DNA of 18,770 nucleotides, taken from contig JBDTRY010000055.1 of the NCBI GenBank assembly GCA_039931435.1, forward strand, positions 1-18,770. Reading direction: 5' to 3'. Below are positions 1 through 6,748 of this stretch, piece after piece; position 1 is the first letter of the stretch, and the number at the start of each line of letters is the position of its first letter. A program made the translations under genes and the position numbers. Source of the stretch: JBDTRY01 sp039931435. GTDB taxonomy: Bacteria; Acidobacteriota; Thermoanaerobaculia; Gp7-AA8. The notes beneath the pieces are model-generated. The model made no database searches, was not told where the DNA came from, and saw only the letters and a program-made list of their open reading frames with translations.

Positions 1-4
1 ATAA

Positions 5-47
5 AAGCTTCTTCCCTCTGGCTCAGCGCCCCGCTGTGCGTTCGCTT
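5..47. repeat. Diverged direct repeat, copy 1
   Basis: This stretch resembles 442-485 in the same orientation, with the shared skeleton aag-ttctt-ccct-gg-cagcgcccc-g-gtgc-tcgctt. By eye the copies differ by a handful of substitutions and small indels. The two copies bracket the palindrome cluster at 138-420. No reading frame in it looks like a protein. It may be the outer part of a larger mosaic element. Confidence 0.5.
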
Positions 48-75
48 GTAAGAAACTGACCTTGGAACGGAGTCT

Positions 76-122
76 CTTTACGCGGGTTCAGCGGTCCCCT
101 GTTGGTCCGCTTCGCGTGAAAG
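76..122. repeat. Stem-loop, two-part inverted repeat
   Basis: CTTTACGCG (76-84) pairs with CGCGTGAAAG (113-122), with one bulged base. Inside it, AGCGG (90-94) pairs with CCGCT (107-111). There is no T tract, so it is not an intrinsic terminator by sequence. It lies beside the REP-like cluster and is probably part of the same repeat mosaic. Confidence 0.4.
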
Positions 123-137
123 GCGTGCATGCATCTT

Positions 138-420
138 AGCCCGCGTAGCGGGCAACACAACCGCAGCCCCCGGCTTCAGCCGGGGGTGCCATCGCACCCG
201 GTACCGAGCCCGCGTAGCGGGCGACACAACCGCGATGTTGGCTTCAGCCAGGGAAAAAGTTCATTCGGCTTCTTCGTCGTCACCTCATACCGGTTCGACG
301 AAACCATTTGGACGTGATCCGAAGTATCGCCCGCTACGCGGGCTCTACATTCAGATTGTTCGGCGGCATGACCCCCGGCTGAAGCCGGGGGCTACCAGTC
401 TCTTGCCCGCTACGCGGGCT
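138..420. repeat. Mirrored REP/BIME-like palindrome cluster
   Basis: Two small palindromes alternate here. Box B (AGCCCGCGTAGCGGGC) is at 138-153 and 207-222, and inverted at 329-344 and 405-420. Box A (CCCCCGGCTTCAGCCGGGGG) is at 167-186, degenerate around 240-249, and inverted at 372-391. The unit B, 11-base linker, A occurs at 138-187 and, with exactly the same 11-base linker length, inverted at 371-420. A diverged direct unit lies at 207-252. The arms are G/C-rich with 2-3-base loops, so every box can fold. This matches the logic of REP/BIME elements, which are mobilised by RAYT/TnpA-REP transposases. No transposase is in the window. Confidence 0.75.
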
Positions 421-441
421 TACGACACTCACGTAGGGATC

Positions 442-485
442 AAGTTTCTTTACCCTGGGCCAGCGCCCCTGCCGTGCCCTCGCTT
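442..485. repeat. Diverged direct repeat, copy 2
   Basis: Second copy of the element at 5-47, same orientation, starting aagtttctttaccct and ending ccctcgctt. It sits immediately after the palindrome cluster and immediately before the first heptamer array. Together the two copies frame 48-441. Confidence 0.5.
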
Positions 486-488
486 TTC

Positions 489-523
489 ATTCAACATTCA
501 ACATTCAACATTCGGCATTCAAC
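489..523. repeat. ATTCAAC heptamer array 1
   Basis: Five tandem 7-bp units: ATTCAAC three times, ATTCGGC, then ATTCAAC. It is AT-rich inside GC-rich DNA. It is followed by a cgccgcgactc segment and a partial copy (537-552) of the hairpin element found whole at 611-683. A period of 7 rules out a coding triplet repeat. Confidence 0.85.
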
Positions 524-559
524 ACGCCGCGACTCCGCGCCCCTCACCCGGCCTTTCTA

Positions 560-587
560 ATTCAACATTCAACACGCAACACTCAAA
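560..587. repeat. ATTCAAC heptamer array 2
   Basis: Four 7-bp units: ATTCAAC, ATTCAAC, ACGCAAC, ACTCAAA, decaying to the right. As after array 1, a cgccgggactc segment and then the hairpin element follow. Thus 489-553 and 560-683 are two tandem copies of one composite: heptamers, cgccg-gactc, hairpin element. A weak heptamer-like echo follows at 685-703. Confidence 0.75.
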
Positions 588-610
588 ACGCCGGGACTCT
601 TCGTCGTATC

Positions 611-683
611 GCGCCCCTCACCCGGCTCGCTTCGCTCGCCACCCTCTCCCCGCTCTCGCGGGGCGAGGGACTGGGCTCTCCGA
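611..683. repeat. Hairpin intergenic repeat, left copy
   Basis: A roughly 73-bp element starting gcgcccctcacccggctcg and ending gactgggctctccga. It matches 18652-18723 in the same orientation. The only differences I see are in the hairpin loop (TCTC here, GTT there). The hairpin spans 642-669: CCCTCTCCCCGC pairs with GCGGGGCGAGGG with one mismatch. A truncated copy of its first 16 bases is at 537-552. It resembles intergenic mosaic hairpin repeats common in high-GC bacteria (recalled, not searched). It ends 56 bp before the first gene. Confidence 0.85.
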
Positions 684-725
684 GTTCAACATCCGCCATT
701 CATCTCCCCCGCGTCCCTTGGGGTG

Positions 726-731
726 GATAAT
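726..731 (+). promoter_or_regulatory. Candidate -10 box, near-leaderless start
   Basis: GATAAT matches five of six bases of TATAAT and lies 8 bases before the GTG at 740. Transcription would then begin about 738, leaving almost no 5' leader. No convincing Shine-Dalgarno sequence precedes the GTG, which suits leaderless translation. I see no clear -35 box. Confidence 0.35.
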
Positions 732-739
732 AGGCAGCC

Positions 740-1723
740 GTGAAACTTCTCGTCCTCAGCGAAGCCGACGTGCACGCCCTCCTCACCCTCGCTCAGTGCA
801 TCGAGGTCATGGAGGAGGCCCTTCAGGATCTGGCCCGCGGCGACGCCTGCCAGCCGCTCCGCTCTCTTCTTCGTCCCCCCGGAGCCAGGGGATTCATGGG
901 TCTCATGCCCGCCTATCGCGGAGGCACTCGTCCGGCGTTTGCTCTGAAGGAGGTCTGTGTCTTCCCCGGAAATCCGGCCATCGGTCTGGACACGCACCTC
1001 GGGGCCGTTCTTCTGCACAGCGCTCACACCGGGGAGCTGCTGGCCGTCATGAACGCTTCGGCGATCACCGCCATCCGCACCGCCGCGGTAACGGCCGTAG
1101 CGACGAAACTCCTGGCCCGTGGTGATGCATCGACGCTGGCCATCATCGGCACGGGGGTCCAGGCTCGCGCCCATCTGAGTGCTGTCTCTCTGGTCCGCGA
1201 TTTTGCTGAAATTCGTGTGGCGGGGCGAAAAGCGGAACATTCCCGAAGGTTCGTCGAACAGTTGAGTGCCAGCTTCCCCAGGCTGCGCGCTTCCGAATCC
1301 GTAGAGGATGCCGTTCGCGGAGCGGACGTGATCGTCACCGTGACCAGCGCCGGCGTGCCCGTGCTCAATCGGGACTGGATTGCGGACGGTGCCCATCTCA
1401 ATCTCGTGGGGTCCAGCGTGCGCACCGCACGGGAGGCGGACGGAGCGACGATGGCCAGCGGTCCGATTTTCGTCGACCGCCGTGAGTCGACCGTCAATGA
1501 GTCGGGCGATTACCTGTTCGCCGTGGAGGAAGGGCTCATCGGACCGGAGAACATCCGTGCCGAGATCGGGGATGTGCTCATCGGCCGCTCCGAGGGGCGC
1601 CGCACGGCGGAGGAGATCACGATCTTCAAGTCCCTGGGCCTGGCCTTCGAGGATCTCGCTGCGGCCGAGTTTCTGTTCAGAAAGTCCAAAGCCGCCGGCG
1701 CCGGCACGTGGGTAGAGTTCTGA
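740..1723 (+). CDS. Ornithine cyclodeaminase / mu-crystallin family protein
   Basis: A 327-residue cytosolic NAD(P)-dependent enzyme of the ornithine cyclodeaminase, ketimine reductase and alanine dehydrogenase family. Seen: Lys70 at the usual substrate-lysine position; Arg113 in TAIRTAA, the family arginine; the nucleotide-binding loop GTGVQA at 137-142; and the C-terminal signature ITIFKSLGLAFEDLAAA at about 293-309. Length is normal. The GTG at 740 gives the expected N-terminus, MKLLVLSEADV. The segment after the Rossmann fold reads GSSVRTAREADG rather than a clear cyclodeaminase GxD(S)PGK-type loop, so the true reaction (imine reduction, deamination or amino-acid oxidation) cannot be read. 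It heads a (+) run with a methyltransferase starting 7 bp downstream. Its link to polysaccharide synthesis is unproven. The family call is sure; the substrate is unknown. Confidence 0.9.
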   Translation: MKLLVLSEADVHALLTLAQCIEVMEEALQDLARGDACQPLRSLLRPPGARGFMGLMPAYRGGTRPAFALKEVCVFPGNPAIGLDTHLGAVLLHSAHTGELLAVMNASAITAIRTAAVTAVATKLLARGDASTLAIIGTGVQARAHLSAVSLVRDFAEIRVAGRKAEHSRRFVEQLSASFPRLRASESVEDAVRGADVIVTVTSAGVPVLNRDWIADGAHLNLVGSSVRTAREADGATMASGPIFVDRRESTVNESGDYLFAVEEGLIGPENIRAEIGDVLIGRSEGRRTAEEITIFKSLGLAFEDLAAAEFLFRKSKAAGAGTWVEF

Positions 1724-1730
1724 TGGAGCG

Positions 1731-2753
1731 GTGGATCGGGAGATGACATTCGGGACGACCCCTTCAGGCGATCCGGTCCTCGAAAATGGCGGGGGCGGCG
1801 CGGGCCCGTCTCCCTGTCCATGTTGCGGAACTGTCGATCAGGGGCTCCTGTTCCAGTCGGTCGAGCCCGATTTCGCCGTGATCACGTGTGCAAGGTGCGG
1901 TCTTGGCAGGACCTGGCCGCCCGTGCCGGACGAGGCGATCGGCTCGTGGTACCCACCGTCGTACTATGGCGATCAGAACGTCCGGTTCAATCCGCTTTTC
2001 GAGCGGCTGACACGCTGGTTCAGACGCCGCCGGGGACGCGTGGTCAGGAAGCTCGAGCGTCCGGGAAAGGCTTTGGACGTCGGCTGCGGCCGCGGCTTTC
2101 TGCTGGCTAATCTCCGGGACCATGGATTCGATCCTCTCGGCCTCGAAGTGTCGGACGTCGCCGCGTGGCACGCCCGCCACGTCCTCGGCTTGCCTGTACG
2201 GATCGCGAGAGTGGAGGATCTGGATCTCGAGGATTCATCATTCAACGTCGTCATCTTCTGGCACTCGCTCGAGCATCTGACCAATCCTCTGGCCGCCATT
2301 GATCGCGCTCGCCGAATGCTGCGGCCGGGAGGTCTGCTGGTGATCGCCGTGCCGAACTTCGAGAGCTGGGAGGCGCGAGCGTTCGGCAGGCACTGGTTTC
2401 ACCTGGACATACCAAGGCACTACTTTCATTTCGGTGTCAGATCGCTCGGCTCTGCATTGCGCGAGCGCGGGTTTTTCGTCCGCAAAGTAGATCACTTCTC
2501 GCTGGAGCAGAATCCATACGGAATCCTACAGAGCTCGCTCAACCTGTTCGGGTTCGAGCACAATCTTCTGTACATGCTGCTGAAGCGGGAGAGCGCGCGA
2601 GCCAAGAAGCTGCGCCAGTTTCCCATACAGATCATCGCCACCTGTTTCCTGGCCGCGTTGTTGCTGCCGGCCAGTCTTCTGGCCATGCTGATCGAGACCG
2701 CGTTCCGAAGCGGTGGCACCATCGAGGTCTACGCGACCAGGGATGGTGAGTGA
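1731..2753 (+). CDS. Zinc-ribbon SAM methyltransferase with hydrophobic tail
   Basis: A 340-residue class I SAM-dependent methyltransferase. An N-terminal zinc ribbon is visible (C29..C32 and C53..C56). Motif I is LDVGCGRG at 115-122, and the core HSLEHL at 178-183 followed by RMLRPGGLLVIAVPNF is typical of Methyltransf_11/23 proteins. Residues about 298-322 are strongly hydrophobic, so the C-terminus may sit in or on the inner membrane. Members of this type occur in polysaccharide loci, where they may methylate sugars or lipid-linked glycans; the acceptor here is unknown. I use the GTG at 1731; an ATG at 1743 is an alternative, and neither has a well-spaced ribosome binding site. It follows the cyclodeaminase-like gene by 7 bp and overlaps the next gene by 4 bp (GTGA), so translation is probably coupled. 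Confidence 0.85.
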   Translation: MDREMTFGTTPSGDPVLENGGGGAGPSPCPCCGTVDQGLLFQSVEPDFAVITCARCGLGRTWPPVPDEAIGSWYPPSYYGDQNVRFNPLFERLTRWFRRRRGRVVRKLERPGKALDVGCGRGFLLANLRDHGFDPLGLEVSDVAAWHARHVLGLPVRIARVEDLDLEDSSFNVVIFWHSLEHLTNPLAAIDRARRMLRPGGLLVIAVPNFESWEARAFGRHWFHLDIPRHYFHFGVRSLGSALRERGFFVRKVDHFSLEQNPYGILQSSLNLFGFEHNLLYMLLKRESARAKKLRQFPIQIIATCFLAALLLPASLLAMLIETAFRSGGTIEVYATRDGE

Positions 2754-4204
2754 GCGCTTCCGGCCCGTCCGACCGTCGGTTCGAATGGCTGGTCCTGATC
2801 GCGTACGTACTGCTGGTTGGGTTCGTGGCCGCTCACCACGAGCCGTGGCGAGATGAAGCGGATCCGTGGCTGTACGTGCGCGATCTCGACCTGCGGACCA
2901 TCGTGGCCCGGACCAACTACGCTGGCTTTCCCGCGCTCTGGTTTCTCCTGCTCGCGCCATTGCCGAGGCTCGGGCTGCCGTACGCGAGCCAGCAAGCGCT
3001 GAATCTGTGCATTGCCGCGGCCGCAGTCTCGCTGTTCCTCTGGCGCGCGCCGTTCCCGCGCTGGACGCGAGGGCTCTTCACCTTCTCCTACTTCATGGCC
3101 TACGAGTATTCCGTGATCGTGCGGAGTTACGCACTGAGCGTCCTCCTCATCTTCTGGGTGGCGGCCACGTGGCGGCGGCGATTCGAGGCGCCCTTCTGGT
3201 TCGCACTTCCAATGTGTCTGCTATTCAACGCCAGCGCTCACAGTTTCCTTCTGGCGGGAATCTTTCTCGGAATGTGGACCCTGGAGCTGATCCTGCGGCG
3301 GGAGCGTCCTGGCAATCGCATCGTTTGCGCGTTCGCCCTGATGGCGCTGGCAGCAATGGCCGCCTTCGTCCAGCTGCGGAGACCTCCGGACGCGGCGGTG
3401 GCAGCTTTCCGGAGCCACCTGTCCTTCGAGATTCTGCCGAAGGCCCTCGGCGGGGCCTTTCTGCCGCTGGTCGATCCGACCCTTTCGATCGTGCCGGTCC
3501 TTGTCCTCGTCGCTCTGGCTTCCATGGCTCTGGGCAGAAGCCGAAGCGGGCTGATTCTCCTGTGGGGAGGTATGGCCGCGCTGAGCTTTGTCTTCGTGGC
3601 CATCTATCCCGGCTCGCTGCGCCATCACGGCTTCTACCTCGTTGTCCTGCTGGCGGCGTTCTGGGTGGCGGCCCCTGACGACGCTCGGGAAGCGAAGGGG
3701 CTCGAAACGGGGTGGCCGAGGCGAGCGACGTTCGTTCTGTTGAATTTGATGCTGGCCGCTTCGGCCCTGGCCGCGATTCGGATGTGGTACCTCGACGTCC
3801 GGTACGCCTTTTCAGGAGGTGAGGAGATGGGCCGCTACATCCGGGAGGAGCGGCTGGACCGTTATCCGATCGCGGCTCACTTCCCGATCTACACGCAGGC
3901 CGTGCTTCCCTACCTGAAGGACCACACGCGCTTCTGGTATCCGGGGACCGGGGAATGGGGTTCGTTCATGACCTGGGACCTGGCGTACGAGAGGGGGCTC
4001 ACAGTCCCTTTCCCGGATGCGGTGCGGCGCACGACCGAGCAATTCGGCTCCCGTCCCTACCTGCTCCTCCTCTCCGCGGAAATGCCGGCTCCCGCAGAGC
4101 AGGGATATCGACTGCTGTACGCCACCCATGGCAAGGCGTTCCGCGACCGGAACGAGCGCTTCTGGCTCTACGCGCCCGTGGCATCCGCAATGCCTCCACC
4201 GTGA
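2750..4204 (+). CDS. Polytopic membrane protein, GT-C-like
   Basis: A 484-residue integral membrane protein with about ten hydrophobic helices, beginning at residues 12-28. Just after helix 1 comes HHEPWRDEADPW (29-40). This acidic pair in the first outer loop is the hallmark position for GT-C glycosyltransferases using polyprenyl-phosphate sugars. The last 130 residues are more soluble and presumably periplasmic. Known families with this plan transfer a sugar, or modify a glycan, on the outer face of the inner membrane; donor and acceptor are not deducible. A Wzy-like polymerase role cannot be excluded but lacks support. The GTG start overlaps the methyltransferase stop by 4 bp. It is last in its unit and converges on the next gene, 55 bp away. 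Confidence 0.7.
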   Translation: MSASGPSDRRFEWLVLIAYVLLVGFVAAHHEPWRDEADPWLYVRDLDLRTIVARTNYAGFPALWFLLLAPLPRLGLPYASQQALNLCIAAAAVSLFLWRAPFPRWTRGLFTFSYFMAYEYSVIVRSYALSVLLIFWVAATWRRRFEAPFWFALPMCLLFNASAHSFLLAGIFLGMWTLELILRRERPGNRIVCAFALMALAAMAAFVQLRRPPDAAVAAFRSHLSFEILPKALGGAFLPLVDPTLSIVPVLVLVALASMALGRSRSGLILLWGGMAALSFVFVAIYPGSLRHHGFYLVVLLAAFWVAAPDDAREAKGLETGWPRRATFVLLNLMLAASALAAIRMWYLDVRYAFSGGEEMGRYIREERLDRYPIAAHFPIYTQAVLPYLKDHTRFWYPGTGEWGSFMTWDLAYERGLTVPFPDAVRRTTEQFGSRPYLLLLSAEMPAPAEQGYRLLYATHGKAFRDRNERFWLYAPVASAMPPP

Positions 4205-4259
4205 CGCTGCGCGTCCCCCGGGTTCGTGCGATCGGCGCAGGACAAAGGATCAGTGCTCT

Positions 4260-5915
4260 TTATCGTTCCGGCGCCCGGTCCTCTGGCTCCCGGCCGGGAG
4301 CAGGCCGCTCGAAAACCCGCAGCACGTAGATTGCGGCCGCCCCTTTCCCGAAACGATAGAGCGGCCGCACACGGTCGCTCAGATCGCGAAGGTACGGGCA
4401 GTCTCTTTCGAAACCGTAGAAGACGATGTAGTCGATAGGCAGACGTTCCAGCATGAGCCGCGTTTGCTGCGGCTTCGCATCGCAAACGATCCAGTGAAAG
4501 TTCGAGCGGCTGAAAACCGACAGCTCCTGTGCGTCGATGGTCAGTACGGACGGCACGGAACGCTGGCGGTCGAGCCACGACGCGAGCTGTTTCTCCGCGA
4601 CGGTCGGCCGATGCCCCGCGAAGCCATGAGCGGCCAGAAGGCCGGTCTGGAAGGCTCCCAGGGTGACGCTCAGGGCGACCAGAACTGCCGTCGTGCCCCG
4701 CACGAGCGCCCGGTCGCAGTGCAGCAGCCAGGGGATTGCCACGGCCAGTAGAACTACGAAGGGAAGTCCGTGACGGTATCCGAAGAACCACGGCATCAGG
4801 AAGGACGCGTGCACCAGCAACAGCACCGAGGTCAGAGCGAATCCGGCGCTCCCGGCGGCCAGAGGGAGGAGGGCCTCCTTCGCGGAGAGCACCGGGACGA
4901 ACTTCCTGCGGACCAGCCGCACGACGGCGTAGATCACGGCCAGCGGGACCAGCGCGGCGGCGGGTCCGAAGGAGCTGAAAAACGAGTACCGACTCAGAGG
5001 ATCGAAGGCTACACGCAGGCCGAGGGCGCGCTCCCTCAGCCAGCCGGCCAGCGAATCGGTTGCGATGGCCTGATTGAAGAGGGTCAGTTTCGACGAAGGG
5101 TGGACCGCCGAGAGCAACGCGCTGACCGACAGCGGGATGAAGGTGCTCATGTAGGCGATCCACGGGACGACGATCAGCGCCAGGCCCGTGCCGGCTCCGA
5201 GGACCGAGCGCCAGGCGCGGCGGTCGCGGACAGCGGTGATCACGAGGGAGAAACCGATCGCCGCTACGGCCATAATCATCTGAAAGCGGCTGAGATACGC
5301 CAGTCCGGCCAGGATGCCGACCAGCAGTCCGCCTCGAAACGAGAGCGCCCCCGGAGCATCGATGGCCAGCAGCGAAGCGAACAGGAACGCCAGGGCCATC
5401 CCCTCGGTGTAGGGCATGGCCGTGGACATGAAGTAGATCGTGCATGTGCCGAGGAGCAGAACCACAAGATGTGCGGCCCGGAGACCGAATAGCCGGTACG
5501 GAACTGAGGAGTCGGCGGAGGCCAGGCGCCTCTCCAGCCGGACGGTAAGCAAGTAGAGGAGAGCCAGGTCGATGACGAAAAAGATCTGGGGCAGCACATT
5601 CGCGGCGGCGATCATGCCCATGATGCGTCCAGCGAATCCCAGCGTGAGCGGCCAGAGCGGATAGATGTTGATCCTGGCCGGGAGGTTCTCGTACCCCATG
5701 TAATAGAGCGAGACGCTCGTGGTGAGCCCCCGCCCCTCGGCCAGATTACGGGCGATCTGGAAGTAGAAGCTGCCGTCGAGCCCGAACGGCCCGACGCCCG
5801 GATGCAGCAAAGTGTGGGCAGCGGCGAGTAGAATGACGATCGCCGTCGCTACCATGCCGTCGCGGCGGCTGTGTCCGGGCAGATGCTCCGGCACGAACGG
5901 ACCGTTGCTGCTCAC
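4260..5915 (-). CDS. GT-C family membrane glycosyltransferase
   Basis: A 551-residue polytopic membrane protein of the ArnT/PMT-like GT-C superfamily. Helix 1 (about 22-36) leads to GPFGLDGSFYFQIARNLAEG, whose Asp47 is the first-loop acidic residue expected of this fold. Many hydrophobic helices follow, and there is a C-terminal soluble domain of about 120 residues. Such enzymes take sugars from polyprenyl phosphate on the periplasmic side; the substrate is unknown. The GTG at 5915 is supported by GGGGAAGGG at 5919-5927 on the coding strand. It is transcribed away from the GT2 gene at 5993, whose DPM1-like product could supply the polyprenyl-phosphate sugar (inference). A perfect 16-bp palindrome lies in its last 45 bases. 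Confidence 0.75.
   Translation of the reverse strand: MSSNGPFVPEHLPGHSRRDGMVATAIVILLAAAHTLLHPGVGPFGLDGSFYFQIARNLAEGRGLTTSVSLYYMGYENLPARINIYPLWPLTLGFAGRIMGMIAAANVLPQIFFVIDLALLYLLTVRLERRLASADSSVPYRLFGLRAAHLVVLLLGTCTIYFMSTAMPYTEGMALAFLFASLLAIDAPGALSFRGGLLVGILAGLAYLSRFQMIMAVAAIGFSLVITAVRDRRAWRSVLGAGTGLALIVVPWIAYMSTFIPLSVSALLSAVHPSSKLTLFNQAIATDSLAGWLRERALGLRVAFDPLSRYSFFSSFGPAAALVPLAVIYAVVRLVRRKFVPVLSAKEALLPLAAGSAGFALTSVLLLVHASFLMPWFFGYRHGLPFVVLLAVAIPWLLHCDRALVRGTTAVLVALSVTLGAFQTGLLAAHGFAGHRPTVAEKQLASWLDRQRSVPSVLTIDAQELSVFSRSNFHWIVCDAKPQQTRLMLERLPIDYIVFYGFERDCPYLRDLSDRVRPLYRFGKGAAAIYVLRVFERPAPGREPEDRAPER
4286..4301. other. Perfect 16-bp palindrome in gene 3' end
   Basis: GCTCCCGGCCGGGAGC is fully self-complementary. 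It lies inside the 3' end of the (-) GT-C gene and 81 bases past the stop of the convergent (+) gene ending at 4204. RNA from either strand could form a short strong hairpin. No T tract follows on either side, so an intrinsic terminator is not supported. It may simply be a codon-driven coincidence. Confidence 0.3.
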
Positions 5916-5936
5916 CAGCCCTTCCCCATTTGCGGC

Positions 5937-5942
5937 AGTGTA
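5937..5942 (-). promoter_or_regulatory. Weak -10 candidate for the GT-C gene
   Basis: On the minus strand this reads TACACT, four of six bases of TATAAT, 21 bases upstream of the GTG at 5915 and just before its ribosome binding site. No recognisable -35 box is present. It is included because the 77-bp divergent gap (5916-5992) must serve both genes. Confidence 0.2.
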
Positions 5943-5972
5943 GCCGATCCATCCGGAGTGGTGGAGTGGCTC

Positions 5973-5981
5973 TGGTATACT
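5973..5981 (+). promoter_or_regulatory. Extended -10 promoter element
   Basis: TGGTATACT is a near-perfect extended -10 (TGnTATAAT), with eleven bases between it and the ATG at 5993. The start site would fall about 5988, so the mRNA would have a leader of about five bases. This favours the ATG at 5993, since upstream in-frame TTG (5930) or GTG (5966) starts would lie before the transcript. No clear -35 is seen, which extended -10 promoters tolerate. Confidence 0.45.
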
Positions 5982-5992
5982 CGAACAAGCGC

Positions 5993-6748
5993 ATGGAAAA
6001 GCATTCGAGGCCGCGCGTGCTTTTCATCGTTCCCGCCTACAACGAACGTGAATCCCTCCCCGGCGTCATTGCCGACCTCCGGCAGCACTTCCCTGATGAT
6101 CAGATCCTCGTCGTCGACGACGGCTCTACCGACGACACCGTTGCCTTGGCCGGAATCCACCTGGCCGAGGTCGTCCGGCTCCCGTTCAATCTCGGCATCG
6201 GAGCAACGGTGCAGACGGGGCTTCTTTATGCAGTCCGGAACGGCTACGACATCGCTGTACAGTTCGATGGGGACGGACAGCACCGCGCCGACCAGGTGGA
6301 GAAACTTCTGGCGCAGCTCGATTTCGCGGATGCGGTGATCGGATCGCGATTCCTGGAGCGGAACAGCTATCGCGGATCGATTTTCCGAAGGGCGGGGATC
6401 TTCATCTTCCGGCTGGTCAACTCGATCCTGGTGGGAGCGACCATCACCGACAACACGTCGGGATTCCGGGCATACGGCCCGCGGGCCATACGCTTTCTTG
6501 CCGAGGAGTATCCCCACGACTACCCGGAGCCGGAGTCGGTCATCACGCTCTGCCGGGCCGGTTATCGCGTGAAGGAAGTGGCGGTTGTGATGCAGCGCCG
6601 GATGGGTGGCCAGTCGTCCATCGGCCTGCTGAAATCCGTTTACTACATGGCCAAGGTGCTGGTGGCCGTCGGCATCGGCGTCACCAGAACACGAGCGAGG
6701 AGTCTGCAGAATGGATCAGCAAATCCAGGTTATCTCGATCATCGGTAG
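5993..6748 (+). CDS. GT2 glycosyltransferase, DPM1/polyprenyl-phosphate type
   Basis: A 251-residue family 2 glycosyltransferase. Motifs numbered from the ATG at 5993: VPAYNE (13-18), VVDDGSTDDT (40-49), the metal-binding FDGDGQH (91-97) and TDNTSGFRAY (152-161). They match dolichol/undecaprenyl-phosphate sugar synthases, which make Und-P-sugar from an NDP-sugar on the inner membrane. The body ends with hydrophobic stretches but no long C-terminal anchor. The frame is open back to a TTG at 5930. The ATG is preferred because homology starts at RVLFIVPAYNE and a good -10 box precedes it. It overlaps the next gene by 38 bp, an unusually long coupling that gives it an apparently unstructured tail. 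Product sugar unknown. Confidence 0.9.
   Translation: MEKHSRPRVLFIVPAYNERESLPGVIADLRQHFPDDQILVVDDGSTDDTVALAGIHLAEVVRLPFNLGIGATVQTGLLYAVRNGYDIAVQFDGDGQHRADQVEKLLAQLDFADAVIGSRFLERNSYRGSIFRRAGIFIFRLVNSILVGATITDNTSGFRAYGPRAIRFLAEEYPHDYPEPESVITLCRAGYRVKEVAVVMQRRMGGQSSIGLLKSVYYMAKVLVAVGIGVTRTRARSLQNGSANPGYLDHR

Noticed and set aside
138..420. CRISPR-like repeats
   Set aside because: The repeats are palindromes in both orientations with irregular spacing and no spacers of constant length, and no cas genes are present.
1..739. Insertion sequence or transposon
   Set aside because: There is no transposase frame or relic. The repeats look like non-autonomous intergenic elements rather than an IS with terminal repeats.
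235..1125. Long open frame (296 codons) over the repeats
   Set aside because: It runs through heptamers and hairpins and then through the cyclodeaminase-like gene in another frame. The translation is low-complexity Arg/Pro/Ser-rich and matches no family.
4205..4259. Intrinsic terminator between convergent genes
   Set aside because: The 55-bp gap has no convincing stem followed by a T tract on either strand.
4168..5445. 425-codon minus-strand open frame
   Set aside because: It lies almost entirely within the GT-C gene in another frame. The Arg/Gly/Ala/Pro-rich translation lacks membrane segments or motifs and is a high-GC shadow.
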